Source of the DNA: Phycisphaerae bacterium
Lineage (GTDB): Bacteria; Planctomycetota; Phycisphaerae; UBA1845; Fen-1342
Direction: 5' to 3'
Length of the DNA: 64,000 nt
Assembly: GCA_028277645.1 (NCBI GenBank)
Contig: JANQFV010000028.1
Span: forward strand, 1-64,000
Shown: positions 35,269-44,099 of the stretch, piece by piece
Layout: the number at the start of each line of letters is the position of its first letter
Position numbering within the stretch: position 1 is the first letter of the stretch
Program-made: the position numbers and the translations under genes
Notes under the pieces: generated by a model
What the model saw: only the letters and a program-made list of their open reading frames with translations
Database searches by the model: none
What the model was told of the DNA's origin: nothing

Positions 35269-36783
35269 ATGGACGTACCGGGTGTGACGGGCGGGGCTGA
35301 TGATGCGATGGCCTGGGCCCAGGCTGAAGAGCAGCAGGAGAAGCTGCTGGAAGAGCTCAAGAAGGAGGTCAAGGCTGAGCTGAAGGACGTAGGCGTCCTG
35401 CGCAAAGAGGCCCAGATCACCGTGCCCGCGAAGGTCATCGCCGACCACATGGAGCACAATTACTCGGAACTCATGCACGACGCGCAGGTCCCGGGCTTCC
35501 GCAAGGGTCGTGCCCCGCGGCGTCTGGTCGAAAAACGTTTCGGTGCCGACGTTCGCGAGTCGCTGACCACATCGATCGTGGGGCAATCGTTCTTCGCCGC
35601 CGTCGAGAATGCGGAGATTGAGACGCTGGGTGACCCGCGTTTCCACATCACGACGGACACCGGCGTGCAGCTCATGGAGTTTGACGAGGCACTGCAGCAC
35701 CTCAAGCTTCCGGAGACCGGCGACTTTTCGTATACCTGCGAAGTCGAGATCAAACCGACCTTCGATCTGCCCAAGCTCAAGGGCATCAAGATTAAGGCGC
35801 CCGAGATCAAGATCACGGATGACATGATCGACGAGCAGATTCTGCGGCAACGCAAGAACCGCGGGCGATTCGAGCCTGTTGATGGTGCCGCAGAAACCGA
35901 TGATCAGGTCATCGCCGACATTATGCTGACCGTTGACGGCGAAGAGATCCGCAAGGAAGAAAACGAGTCCGTCGGCGTCCGCCCCACGCAGATCGGTGGC
36001 ATTCCAGTCACGGATCTCGGTGAGGTCCTAAGCGGAAAGAAGGTCGGGGACACGTGTACAGCAAAGTGCAAAATCCCACCGGATTTCGAACGGGCAGATC
36101 TGCGCGGCAAGGACGGTGAGTTCGAGCTAGATGTTCACGAGATCAAGCGGCTCGCGCCGGAGCCGATGGAGAACTTCCTGGCGGGATTCGGCTTCGACAA
36201 CGAGAAGGAAGCCCGGGAGGAGACCGCGGCACAGATGGAGGCGCAGCTCGATCAGTACACCGATCGCGCAAAGAAAGCCCAGGTCGAGCAGTATCTGCTC
36301 GAAAACACCAAGCTCGACCTGCCCGAGGAGTTTTCCGGACGCCAGACAGACCGGGCGGTGCTGCGCAAGGTGGTCGAGCTGCAGCAGATGGGCATGCCGA
36401 TCTCGGACGTCGAGGCGCGCATCGACGAGTTGCGCACGTCGGCCAGCGAGGAGGTCGCCAACGAACTTCGGCTCGGTTTCATCCTCGAAAAAGTGGCCGA
36501 AGAGCTGGGTGTCAACGTAAACGATGAAGAGGTCAACACGGAAATTGCGCGTATGGCGCAACTCTACAACCGCCGGTTCGATCGCGTTCGTGACGACCTC
36601 CAGAGCCGGGGCCTGCTCAAGCAGCTTGTGGAGCAGATCCGACATAACAAGTGCATCGCGCAACTGTTGACCGACGCCGAGATCGACACCACGCCCGAGA
36701 AGAAGAGCGCCTCGAAGGCCAAGACCGCCAAGAAAAAGACGGCCAAGAAGACAGTGAAGAAAAAGACCACGAAGAAGGACTAG
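35269..36783 (+). CDS. tig: Trigger factor chaperone with Lys-rich tail
   Basis: This 504-residue ribosome-bound chaperone meets nascent chains at the exit tunnel. The ribosome-docking signature GFRKGRAPRR is at about 76-85, the FKBP-like domain with VGDTCTAKCKIPPDF near 260-275, and the helical substrate cradle up to about 475. An N-terminal lead of about 40 acidic residues and a C-terminal run of Lys/Thr/Ala repeats (about 477-504) extend the normal fold. GGGAGAACGTGG precedes the ATG. Two clpP genes follow directly, the usual tig-clpP grouping, but no clpX is seen. Confidence 0.96.
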   Translation: MDVPGVTGGADDAMAWAQAEEQQEKLLEELKKEVKAELKDVGVLRKEAQITVPAKVIADHMEHNYSELMHDAQVPGFRKGRAPRRLVEKRFGADVRESLTTSIVGQSFFAAVENAEIETLGDPRFHITTDTGVQLMEFDEALQHLKLPETGDFSYTCEVEIKPTFDLPKLKGIKIKAPEIKITDDMIDEQILRQRKNRGRFEPVDGAAETDDQVIADIMLTVDGEEIRKEENESVGVRPTQIGGIPVTDLGEVLSGKKVGDTCTAKCKIPPDFERADLRGKDGEFELDVHEIKRLAPEPMENFLAGFGFDNEKEAREETAAQMEAQLDQYTDRAKKAQVEQYLLENTKLDLPEEFSGRQTDRAVLRKVVELQQMGMPISDVEARIDELRTSASEEVANELRLGFILEKVAEELGVNVNDEEVNTEIARMAQLYNRRFDRVRDDLQSRGLLKQLVEQIRHNKCIAQLLTDAEIDTTPEKKSASKAKTAKKKTAKKTVKKKTTKKD

Positions 36784-36834
36784 CGCGGCGCGGTTGTCGA
36801 ACCGGTCGGAGCCTACGAACGCTAAGGAGAATGC

Positions 36835-37482
36835 ATGCCCGCATACTGGCCCGAGCACGAGGGATTCCGAGCCCAGGGCGGCCAGCCGCAGGCCTGGCGG
36901 CAGATGGGGCTCAACGAACTGCTGCTCGAGAACCGGATCATCTTCCTGGACCTGCCGCTCGATCCGCGCATCACGATCAACAGCAGCACGGTCTGCTCGC
37001 ACGTAATCAAGAGCATGCTGTACCTCCAGTCGATCAAGCGCGACCAGGACATCCACCTATATATCAACTGCCCGGGCGGCGACATCGACGACACGCTCGC
37101 CATTTACGACACGATGCGCTTCCTGAACTGCGAGATCGCGACGTACTGCGTCGGCTCCGCCAGCAGCGGCGCGGCGCTCATTCTGGCCGCCGGCACGAAG
37201 GGCAAACGATTCGCCCTGCCACACGCCAAGATCATGATCCATCAGCCATGGGGTTACGTCGGTGGCCAGGCCTCGGACATGCGCATCCAAGCCGATGAGA
37301 TTCTGCGCGTGAAAGAAACGCTGATCGACATCCTGGCTACCTCCACGGGCAAGCCGAAGAAGCAACTGCTCGAAGACACTGAGCGCGATCGCTACATGAG
37401 CGCGGCCGAGGCCAAGGATTACGGCCTGATCGACGAGATTCTCGATGACACCGGCGCGAAGAAGGGCAAGAAAGGTAAGTAG
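36835..37482 (+). CDS. clpP: ClpP-family serine protease, atypical N-terminus
   Basis: This 215-residue ClpP-fold protein has a complete triad by alignment with the family: Ser111 in SASSGAALILAAG, His136 in KIMIHQPWG and Asp185 in TERDRYMSAAEAKDYGL. The N-terminus (MPAYWPEHEGFRAQGGQPQA) lacks the YDIYSRLLK stretch that shapes the axial pore in normal ClpP. The C-terminus ends in Lys-rich KKGKKGK. AAGGAG precedes the ATG. It is the first of two ClpP genes, 51 bases after tig and 14 before its partner. Mixed rings with the second ClpP are likely but inferred. Confidence 0.94.
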   Translation: MPAYWPEHEGFRAQGGQPQAWRQMGLNELLLENRIIFLDLPLDPRITINSSTVCSHVIKSMLYLQSIKRDQDIHLYINCPGGDIDDTLAIYDTMRFLNCEIATYCVGSASSGAALILAAGTKGKRFALPHAKIMIHQPWGYVGGQASDMRIQADEILRVKETLIDILATSTGKPKKQLLEDTERDRYMSAAEAKDYGLIDEILDDTGAKKGKKGK

Positions 37483-37496
37483 GGAGACGGCCGCAC

Positions 37497-38120
37497 ATGA
37501 CCAAGGCACAAACGCTGATTCCGATCGTTGTCGAGCGCGAAGGCCGGGCCGAACGCTCCTACGACATTTACTCGCGGCTCCTCAAAGACCGCATCATCTT
37601 CCTAGGCGACGAGGTCACGTCTGACCTGTCGAACGTCATCATCGCCCAGATGCTTTTCCTCGCGAACGAGGATCGCAAGGCGGACATTCACCTGTACATC
37701 AACTCGCCCGGCGGGTCGGTGTATAGCGGTATGGGCATCTACGACACGATGCAGTACCTGCCCTGCCCCGTGGCGACATATGTGCTCGGCGCCGCCGCCA
37801 GCATGGCCGCGGTGCTGTCCTGCGCCGGCACGGCCGGCAAGCGCTACGTCCTGCCGCACTCGCGGGTGATGATCCACCAACCGCTGGGCGGTGCCCGCGG
37901 ACCGGCGACGGACATCAAGATCGAGCTGGACGAGATGATGCGCACGCAGAAGCAGCTCTACGCCGTCCTCGCCAAGCACACCGGCAAGAAGATCGAGCAG
38001 ATCGAAAAGGACTGCGACCGCAACAACTGGATGGACGCGGAGCAGTCGGTCGCCTATGGCCTGGCCGACAAGGTCCTCGAGGACATGCCCGAGCCTCCGG
38101 CGTTACGCTCCGTCGAATAA
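37497..38120 (+). CDS. clpP: ClpP-family protease with Asp-to-Asn triad change
   Basis: This 207-residue protein is the canonical length and has the normal N-terminus (SYDIYSRLLKDRIIF). Ser102 (AAASMAAVL) and His127 (RVMIHQPLGG) are present. In the segment that reads DTERDRFLSAPEA in E. coli ClpP, this protein reads DCDRNNWMDAEQS, so the catalytic Asp is replaced by Asn176. A similar change is known in Listeria ClpP1, which works with a second ClpP. GGGAGACGG precedes the ATG. It is co-transcribed with the first clpP. Confidence 0.94.
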   Translation: MTKAQTLIPIVVEREGRAERSYDIYSRLLKDRIIFLGDEVTSDLSNVIIAQMLFLANEDRKADIHLYINSPGGSVYSGMGIYDTMQYLPCPVATYVLGAAASMAAVLSCAGTAGKRYVLPHSRVMIHQPLGGARGPATDIKIELDEMMRTQKQLYAVLAKHTGKKIEQIEKDCDRNNWMDAEQSVAYGLADKVLEDMPEPPALRSVE

Positions 38121-38132
38121 AGGGCTCAGACC

Positions 38133-38780
38133 ATGGTACGCACACGGCACCGCAGGCACCTCGCGCGGGTTTGGATCGGGCGGGGATTGTTCGCGGCGCT
38201 CGCGGTCAGCGCGATCACTGGCTGCGCGGGTTCGAACAACAACGCTAACCTGCGAATCGAAAACAACCGGCTCCGCGATGAGTTGCGGACCAAGGACGCC
38301 AAGCTCGTCGCGAAGCAGACGGAGCTCGATGCGACCCACCGACAGCTCGACGTCGCCCGCGCGATCTCCGAAAACGATCTTAAGAAGCTGTTCTACCCCG
38401 AACAGGTGGTCATTGACCGTTTAACGGGCGGAGCGAACTACGACGATCAACCCGGCGACGACGGGGTCACCGTCTACCTGCGACCGATCGACCAACACGG
38501 CGATGCGATCAAGATCGCCGGCGACGTCACCATTCAACTCTACGATTTAGCCGAGCCGCACGACCGCTGCCTGATTGGCGAGTACACCATCCCCGTCGAT
38601 CAAATCGGCAAGCTCTGGCACGGCAAGCTACTCACCGGTCACTACTCGATCAAGTGCCCCTGGCCGAAGCGACCGCCAAAGAACCCGGAAGTTACCGTGC
38701 GCGTGACGTTCGTCGATTATCTGACGAAGCGGGTCGTCGCTGCCCAGACCACCTGCAGCGTGGATCTGCCGCCACGCTAA
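38133..38780 (+). CDS. Predicted lipoprotein with coiled coil
   Basis: This is a 215-residue protein with a lipobox at LAVSAITGCAGS, then a coiled coil (about 42-85, rich in Glu, Arg and Asp heptads) and a beta-rich C-terminal domain (about 90-215). It starts 12 bases after the second clpP and is probably in the same transcript. I recognise no family. Surface anchoring in the outer or inner membrane is likely from the lipobox. Confidence 0.82.
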   Translation: MVRTRHRRHLARVWIGRGLFAALAVSAITGCAGSNNNANLRIENNRLRDELRTKDAKLVAKQTELDATHRQLDVARAISENDLKKLFYPEQVVIDRLTGGANYDDQPGDDGVTVYLRPIDQHGDAIKIAGDVTIQLYDLAEPHDRCLIGEYTIPVDQIGKLWHGKLLTGHYSIKCPWPKRPPKNPEVTVRVTFVDYLTKRVVAAQTTCSVDLPPR

Positions 38781-38812
38781 GTTGGGTTGGCCTCGGACGG
38801 GGTGGTTTATTT

Positions 38813-39601
38813 TCAGCCATCAGGTACTGGATCACCCGGCGAAGGAGGCCGGGCGATTGCAGCCGCGTAGATACGTTTCGCTCCGGCGCGGCGCAGCACC
38901 TTTGACACCTCGTACGTCGTCGCTCCCGCCACAATCAGATTATCGACGACACAGACGGTCTTGCCGGCGAGGTCGAATCTGCGCCGGCGGGCCGGCGCGA
39001 AGCAGCCGCGCACGTTCTCAAACCGAGCCGCCCGGGTTTTCAGGCCGGTCTGACTTACCGAATGGCGCACGCGTCGGACCGCGCGCCATACCGGGACGTG
39101 TAATTGCTCGCCGAGTGCCTCGGCGAGCACGTACGCATGGTCGCACGGTCGCTGCAATCGTCGGAGCGGGTGCATCGGGACCGGCACGAGGGCGTGAATC
39201 TGCTCGGCCCACCCGCGCTGTCGCAGCGCCTCCGCCAGCAACGTGCCCAGGTACGCCGCATTCCGTTCGTGTCCAACGTACTTCAATCCCAGCAGCAGGC
39301 GACGAAGCGGCGCCGCGTACTGCCCAACGCGTGCGACACCGGCGACGTTCCACGTGCGTTCCGAGCGACAACGTGCGCACCCACTTTCGTGGATCGCCGT
39401 ACGTGGCAGCGTTCGCCCACAACGCTGGCAGGACGTCGCGGCAAAGCCCTGCTCAATCTCGTCACGGCATTGCGAACATACGATCCCCGTGCCCCCGCCG
39501 ATCCACACGCCGCAGGCGCCACAGGTTTGAGGGAACAGAGCATCGAGCACGGCCTGGGTAGCGACGCGCGGCCAGGCGAGTGTGGCATGTGCAGTGCTCA
39601 T
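38813..39601 (-). CDS. comF: ComF-family phosphoribosyltransferase-like protein
   Basis: This is a 262-residue protein. The ATG at 39601 gives the family start; the frame is open a little upstream. The N-terminal zinc-finger region has CGAC, CSQC and CQRCG Cys pairs (about 27-70). The C-terminal phosphoribosyltransferase fold ends in VVDNLIVAGATTYEV. The usual PRPP loop in this family is VDDVxTTGAT, so one Asp is Asn here. ComF proteins help bring DNA inside in competent bacteria, but many homologues sit in non-competent species. It is convergent with the lipoprotein gene. Confidence 0.9.
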   Translation of the reverse strand: MSTAHATLAWPRVATQAVLDALFPQTCGACGVWIGGGTGIVCSQCRDEIEQGFAATSCQRCGRTLPRTAIHESGCARCRSERTWNVAGVARVGQYAAPLRRLLLGLKYVGHERNAAYLGTLLAEALRQRGWAEQIHALVPVPMHPLRRLQRPCDHAYVLAEALGEQLHVPVWRAVRRVRHSVSQTGLKTRAARFENVRGCFAPARRRRFDLAGKTVCVVDNLIVAGATTYEVSKVLRRAGAKRIYAAAIARPPSPGDPVPDG

Positions 39602-39714
39602 CGCTAAGTTGGCCTTCTGACGTGACACTGCTTTCAAACAATGGTCCTGCCCACGATGCTCCACTGCTCAAGAGCAGTGGCACTCCAGCCCCCCCACTCC
39701 GGCGTCGAACCGTG

Positions 39715-39984
39715 CTAGTCCTCGTCCGCGCTGTCGGAGGCCTCTTCGGTCGGACCGTCGAACGATGTGAGCTTCGGCTGCCCCTCGGCGTCCAATTGGA
39801 TCTTCCGAATCCGCTGCTCGGCCTGGTCGAGAATCTGCCGGCAGTGGGCGGCGAGCTGCATGGCCTCCTCGTATTTCGTGATCGATTCTTCGATCCCAAT
39901 CTCCCCCGCTTCCATCGCGGCAACGATCGCGTCCAGACGCTCCAGCGCCTCTTCGTATTTCAGCTTGCGCGGCACTTTGGCCAT
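39715..39984 (-). CDS. xseB: Exodeoxyribonuclease VII small subunit
   Basis: This 89-residue helical protein matches the XseB family: KYEEALERLDAIVAAMEAGE, then ESITKYEEAMQLAAHCRQIL. The ATG at 39984 fits the family start. The tail is acidic (EEASDSADED). It partners XseA in single-strand DNA degradation; xseA is not in this window. It lies 113 bases before comF on the same strand. Confidence 0.94.
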   Translation of the reverse strand: MAKVPRKLKYEEALERLDAIVAAMEAGEIGIEESITKYEEAMQLAAHCRQILDQAEQRIRKIQLDAEGQPKLTSFDGPTEEASDSADED

Positions 39985-40207
39985 TTCATCCACCTCTGAT
40001 CGGGGTCTCCACGGGCAAGATTGCCTCAGTTCCGTGCGCTGGTCAAGCTGCCCGACGCCGTCCCGTATACCGATTTTGACAACCGGACCGGCTTTCCTCA
40101 TACTCACCGAGCCCGAGGCGGGTCCCGGACATGGGTAGCGCGACGAGTCGGTCGGCGGCCGGTGCCCGGTGTTTACGAGCGAGCACGGGGGCGTGTAGGA
40201 GTTCGCA

Positions 40208-41617
40208 ATGGCCAGTCGTCCTGTGGCCAGCCGCGGCGGTCTTACCGGCGCACATTACGGCATGATCGCGTTCGCCATCGTCTCGGTCGCCTGCCTGGCG
40301 ATGTTCATTCTGATGCTCACGCGCGTAAGCTCTGCCGAAGAGGCGGCCGCCTCGGCGCAGGGCCGGCTCGATCGCTACGGCAATCCACCTCAGTACTACG
40401 CGAGCGAGGCGCAGAATCGCCGCAGCCGCGTGTTCGCCGTCATGGACGAAGACCGACGCACGATGGCCAGCCTGATCACGGGCAATCCTGAGGACGTCGC
40501 GGTCAGCGCTGTCGCCAAGACTGACGCCCTGCTGGCGGAAGTCGCGCGTGGCAAACCCGCCGGCGCGTTCCAGTCGGGCGCGACACTGTTGTCGGCGCTC
40601 GAAGAACTGGACCGGTTGTACCGCGAGCAGCGGGCGTCGGCGGAGGAATCCGCCGCAGCCGTCGAAGCGCTGGCGCAGGAGACCAGCGACCTCAACGAGC
40701 AACTGCTGACCAAGGACACCGAGTACGCCGAGCAGGTTGACGCGCTGCAGGTGCAACTCCAGCAATTGCGGCAGGGCACCGATGCTGCCGTCACGCAGAA
40801 GGAAGATCAACTCCAGACCGTGCAGGCCTCGCTCGACGCCCGCGAGCAGGAAGTGCAGCGCATGAAGCGCGATCACGAGCGTTCCGTGCAGGACCTCAAC
40901 GCGGAGATCATCCGTCTCCGCGATCAGATTGTGGCGTTGCAGCGCGAGATCAAGGGCTTCAAGGTCAGTCTCGACCCGAGCGCCATTCTCACCAAGGCAG
41001 ACGGACGCATACTTCGCGCGATTCCGGGCTCGGAACTCGTGTACATCAACCTTGGCGAGGTAGACAACATTAAGCCCGGCATGGGCTTCGAAGTTTTCTC
41101 GCAGTCCGGTGACACGCCGGCCGAACTCAGTGGCAAGGCGTCGCTTGAAGTCGTCACCGTCATGGAGGAGACGGCTGAGTGTCGCGTCGTGCGACGAACG
41201 CCGGGCTACCCGATCCTCGAAGACGATGTGGTCGTGAACATTGCGTTCGAGCGCGGCCGGCGACCGAAGTTCGTTATTCGCGGCGACTTCGATCTCAACT
41301 ACGACGGTCAGGTCGATTGGGACGGCCTGGAGCAAGTCGCCAGCATGATCCGGCAATGGGGTGGCCAGGTTGTGGACGATGTGGACGAGTCGGTCGACTT
41401 CGTCGTCATCGGCCTGCCGCCGATGTTGCCCGCCTTTGCACGCAACGCGAACGTGAGTCCGATCGTCCGGGCACAGACCGCACAACGCGAGCTCGAGTTG
41501 AGCGAGTTCCGCAATCTGGTCGACAAGGCTCAGAAGATGTACATCCCTGTCATCACGCAGAACCCGTTCCTGTTCCTGACCGGATACGCGGGCACAGGAC
41601 AACCGGTGCCGCGTTAG
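40208..41617 (+). CDS. Membrane-anchored coiled-coil protein with BRCT-like domain
   Basis: This is a 469-residue protein with one N-terminal transmembrane helix (about 18-40). A long coiled coil follows (about 130-258, Glu/Gln/Arg heptads), then a small beta domain (about 270-345, ILRAIPGSELVYINLGEVD). The C-terminal domain (about 355-460, FVIRGDFDLNYDGQVDWDGL and GGQVVDDVDESVDFVVIG) has the look of a BRCT fold. AGGAGTTCGC precedes the ATG. No function is assigned. Similar single-pass coiled-coil proteins are seen in planctomycetes, so a role in envelope structure is possible. Confidence 0.8.
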   Translation: MASRPVASRGGLTGAHYGMIAFAIVSVACLAMFILMLTRVSSAEEAAASAQGRLDRYGNPPQYYASEAQNRRSRVFAVMDEDRRTMASLITGNPEDVAVSAVAKTDALLAEVARGKPAGAFQSGATLLSALEELDRLYREQRASAEESAAAVEALAQETSDLNEQLLTKDTEYAEQVDALQVQLQQLRQGTDAAVTQKEDQLQTVQASLDAREQEVQRMKRDHERSVQDLNAEIIRLRDQIVALQREIKGFKVSLDPSAILTKADGRILRAIPGSELVYINLGEVDNIKPGMGFEVFSQSGDTPAELSGKASLEVVTVMEETAECRVVRRTPGYPILEDDVVVNIAFERGRRPKFVIRGDFDLNYDGQVDWDGLEQVASMIRQWGGQVVDDVDESVDFVVIGLPPMLPAFARNANVSPIVRAQTAQRELELSEFRNLVDKAQKMYIPVITQNPFLFLTGYAGTGQPVPR

Positions 41618-41691
41618 CCGGTCTTAGCAAGCCCCCCGTACGAAAGACCTCCGACGATGCGGCGTCGGGACCGTCCTCGATTCAAGCGTAG

Positions 41692-41719
41692 CGGCCGACC
41701 TCCGGGTCGGCCGTTTCTC
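41692..41719 (+). terminator. Hairpin terminator with T tract
   Basis: CGGCCGACC at 41692-41700 pairs perfectly with GGTCGGCCG at 41705-41713 around TCCG, followed by TTTCTC. It sits between the convergent coiled-coil gene and dapA and should end the rightward transcript. Confidence 0.75.
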
Positions 41720-41734
41720 ATTCGCAGCACTTTC

Positions 41735-42613
41735 CTAGTCGAGCGTGCAGCCCTCGAGCAGCTGCGCCAGTCGGCGTCGCGGCTCTTCAGCGAGCGGACA
41801 CAACGGTAGCCGCAAGTCCTCTGCACAGAGTCCACGCATCGCCAGAGCCGCTTTCAACGGAATCGGGTTGGTTTCGAGCGTGAGCAGCGCCTGGCTGATC
41901 GGGTACAGGTGCTTGTGCGTCTCACGCACGGCAGCCGGATCACCCGAACGAGCGGCGTCGACCAACCGCTTCACGCTCTTCGGAAACAGATTGGCCACAG
42001 AACTGATGACGCCGACGCCGCCGACGCTCATCAGCGGCAGGTTCAGTGGATCATCACCCGACAGCAGCGGAATCTCGCACGCTGCCAGCAGATCGGCCGC
42101 TCCCAGCACGCTGCCGGTCGCGTGCTTGATCGCGACGATGTTGTCGTAAGTCTCGAACAGCTTCTTGATCGTGGGGATGGCGATCTCCACGCCACACCGC
42201 ACCGGAATGTTGTACAGAATGATCGGCAGTTCGGTCGCTTCGGCCAGCGTCGCGTAGTGCCGATAGAGCCCGTCCTGCGACGGACGGTTGTAGTACGGGG
42301 CGACGATGAGCAGCGCCTCCGCACCGCAATCCTCGTTCAGGTGAATTAAATCGAGCGCTTCCCTGGTCGAGTTTGCACCGGCACCGGCGATCACGAGCGC
42401 CTTGCGCTTGGCGAGCTTCGCCACCAACGAGACCACCGGCCGATGCTCGGCCGGTGCCAGCGTGGGTGCCTCGCCGGTTGTGCCGCACGCGACGAGACCA
42501 TCGACGCCGGCTTCGAGTTGCTGTTCGATAAGCCGCTCCAGCGCTTCCAGATCGACCGCGTTCTCGCGGAACGGCGTGACCAGTGAAGTAATGGTACCCT
42601 GGGGCGTAATCAT
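41735..42613 (-). CDS. dapA: 4-hydroxy-tetrahydrodipicolinate synthase
   Basis: This 292-residue enzyme condenses pyruvate with aspartate semialdehyde in lysine and diaminopimelate synthesis. Motifs are intact: CGTTGEAPTL, the catalytic Tyr134 in IILYNIPVRC, and the Schiff-base Lys163 in IVAIKHATGS. The ATG at 42613 follows GGAGGTCG; an in-frame start 36 bases earlier is less likely. A peptidoglycan precursor pathway is expected in many planctomycetes. folP lies 94 bases upstream on the same strand. Confidence 0.97.
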   Translation of the reverse strand: MITPQGTITSLVTPFRENAVDLEALERLIEQQLEAGVDGLVACGTTGEAPTLAPAEHRPVVSLVAKLAKRKALVIAGAGANSTREALDLIHLNEDCGAEALLIVAPYYNRPSQDGLYRHYATLAEATELPIILYNIPVRCGVEIAIPTIKKLFETYDNIVAIKHATGSVLGAADLLAACEIPLLSGDDPLNLPLMSVGGVGVISSVANLFPKSVKRLVDAARSGDPAAVRETHKHLYPISQALLTLETNPIPLKAALAMRGLCAEDLRLPLCPLAEEPRRRLAQLLEGCTLD

Positions 42614-42707
42614 CGCGCGACCTCCGTGGATTTCTTGCGGCCGCGTCAAACGCTGCCTGCGTTGGGAAGTCTATCGCCGATTAGCCATTTCTGACAGGCG
42701 GAAGGAG

Positions 42708-43517
42708 CTATGGCGCCGCAGCGATGCCGCGCCATAGTCGCCAAGCATCGTGCAGCGCGCGCACATCATGGGTGCGGATGTACTCAGCACCGTGCTGCGC
42801 TGCCCAGAGTTCCGTAGCCAGCGTGCCCGCGCCGCGCTCCTGCGGCGGTCGTGGCGTCGTGTCGTCCGTCAGCAGCGCTCCGATGAACGACTTGCGCGAA
42901 GTGGAAACGCACAACGGCAGGTCGTCAATTCGCAGGTCGTCCAGGTGATGCAGGACAGCGAGGCTCACCTCCGGCCGCCTGCTTAGAAAGAAACCCATCC
43001 CGGGATCGAGGATCAGACGCGTGCGCGCGATACCCGCGGCGGTCAGACCGGCTACGCGGTCTTTGAAGAAGCCGCGGATGTCGTCCACGATCGACATCGC
43101 GTCCACGTCCCGTCGCTCGGCGCGGGCCTGTGTCGACGTCGAGTGCATGACGATGACGCGTGCGTCGCTCTGTCTGACCGTCGCGATCGCGTCCGGGTCG
43201 CGCATTCCGGTCACGTCATTGATGATGTCTGCGCCCAGCGCGAGCAGTGCGCGCATAACCGCCGGCTTGTACGTATCGATGGAAACCGTGGCCCCCTGCT
43301 CCTTCATTGCCGTAACCATCGGCGTCAAGCGGGCGATCTCCTCTTCCGCCGATACGTCCTCGGCGTCGGGGTGTGTCGACTCGGCGCCCAGGTCGATGAT
43401 CGCGGCACCGCCATTCAGCAACTGCAGCGCGCGTTCAACTGCCGCTGCTGGCGCGAGATAGCGTCCGCCGTCGGAGAACGAGTCGCGAGTTACGTTAACG
43501 ATGCCTATGATCTGCAC
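42708..43517 (-). CDS. folP: Dihydropteroate synthase
   Basis: This enzyme joins p-aminobenzoate to the pterin diphosphate in folate synthesis. The family blocks are all present: IIGIVNVTRDSFSDGG, DLGAESTHPD, VSIDTYKPAV, INDVTGMRDPD, LILDPGMGFF, and CVSTSRKSFIG with ATELWAAQHGAEYIRTHDV near the end. I chose the GTG at 43517 (269 residues) because the conserved start of the fold follows at once. The frame is open upstream, which would add about 40 residues overlapping the divergent gene's leader. Canonical NVTPDSF reads NVTRDSF here. Confidence 0.93.
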   Translation of the reverse strand: MQIIGIVNVTRDSFSDGGRYLAPAAAVERALQLLNGGAAIIDLGAESTHPDAEDVSAEEEIARLTPMVTAMKEQGATVSIDTYKPAVMRALLALGADIINDVTGMRDPDAIATVRQSDARVIVMHSTSTQARAERRDVDAMSIVDDIRGFFKDRVAGLTAAGIARTRLILDPGMGFFLSRRPEVSLAVLHHLDDLRIDDLPLCVSTSRKSFIGALLTDDTTPRPPQERGAGTLATELWAAQHGAEYIRTHDVRALHDAWRLWRGIAAAP

Positions 43518-43608
43518 GGCAAGTGTCCGTTTCGGCGTACGCGGCCGGCCTGCGATCGTGCGAGCCGGTTGGTGCGCGGGCCACACCACAGAATACAGGA
43601 GCCTCGGC

Positions 43609-44097
43609 ATGACCGGCAAAGATGCGATCAAGCACGTCATCGAATTCTGCGACCTGGTTACACGCGGCTACGTCGCGGACCTGAAGGACGAGGACCTGCT
43701 GGTCCGCCCCGTGGCAGGGGCCAATCACGTTGCGTGGCAGCTCGGCCACCTAATCGCCAGCGAACATCAAATGCTCGCCGCCATTGGCCATACGCCACCG
43801 GCGTTGCCCGACAACTTCGCCGAGTCGCACACCAAGGAGACCGCCACGTCCGACGATCCGGATAAGTTCTGGAAGCAGGCGGAGTATGTGGCTCTGTTCG
43901 ACCAAATGAAGGCGGCGGCACTCGCAGCCGTCGACGCCACGCCCGAAGCCGATCTGGACAAACCCGCGCCCGAATCGATGCAGGCCTATGCCCCCACCGT
44001 CGCCGCCGTGCTGACAATGCTCGGCACGCACCGCCTGATGCACGCCGGCCAGTTCGTCCCCATCCGCCGCAAGCTCGGCAAGCCGGCGATGTACTAG
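43609..44097 (+). CDS. DinB/YfiT-like metal-binding protein
   Basis: This 162-residue four-helix protein of the DinB superfamily has His residues in the expected places: VAWQLGHLIASEHQML (about 42-57) and GTHRLMHAGQFVPIRRKLG (about 138-156). These would form a three-His metal site. The superfamily includes thiol-dependent transferases and stress proteins; the partner cannot be told. The ATG at 43609 follows AGGAGCCTC. It is divergent from folP. Confidence 0.88.
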   Translation: MTGKDAIKHVIEFCDLVTRGYVADLKDEDLLVRPVAGANHVAWQLGHLIASEHQMLAAIGHTPPALPDNFAESHTKETATSDDPDKFWKQAEYVALFDQMKAAALAAVDATPEADLDKPAPESMQAYAPTVAAVLTMLGTHRLMHAGQFVPIRRKLGKPAMY

Positions 44098-44099
44098 GC

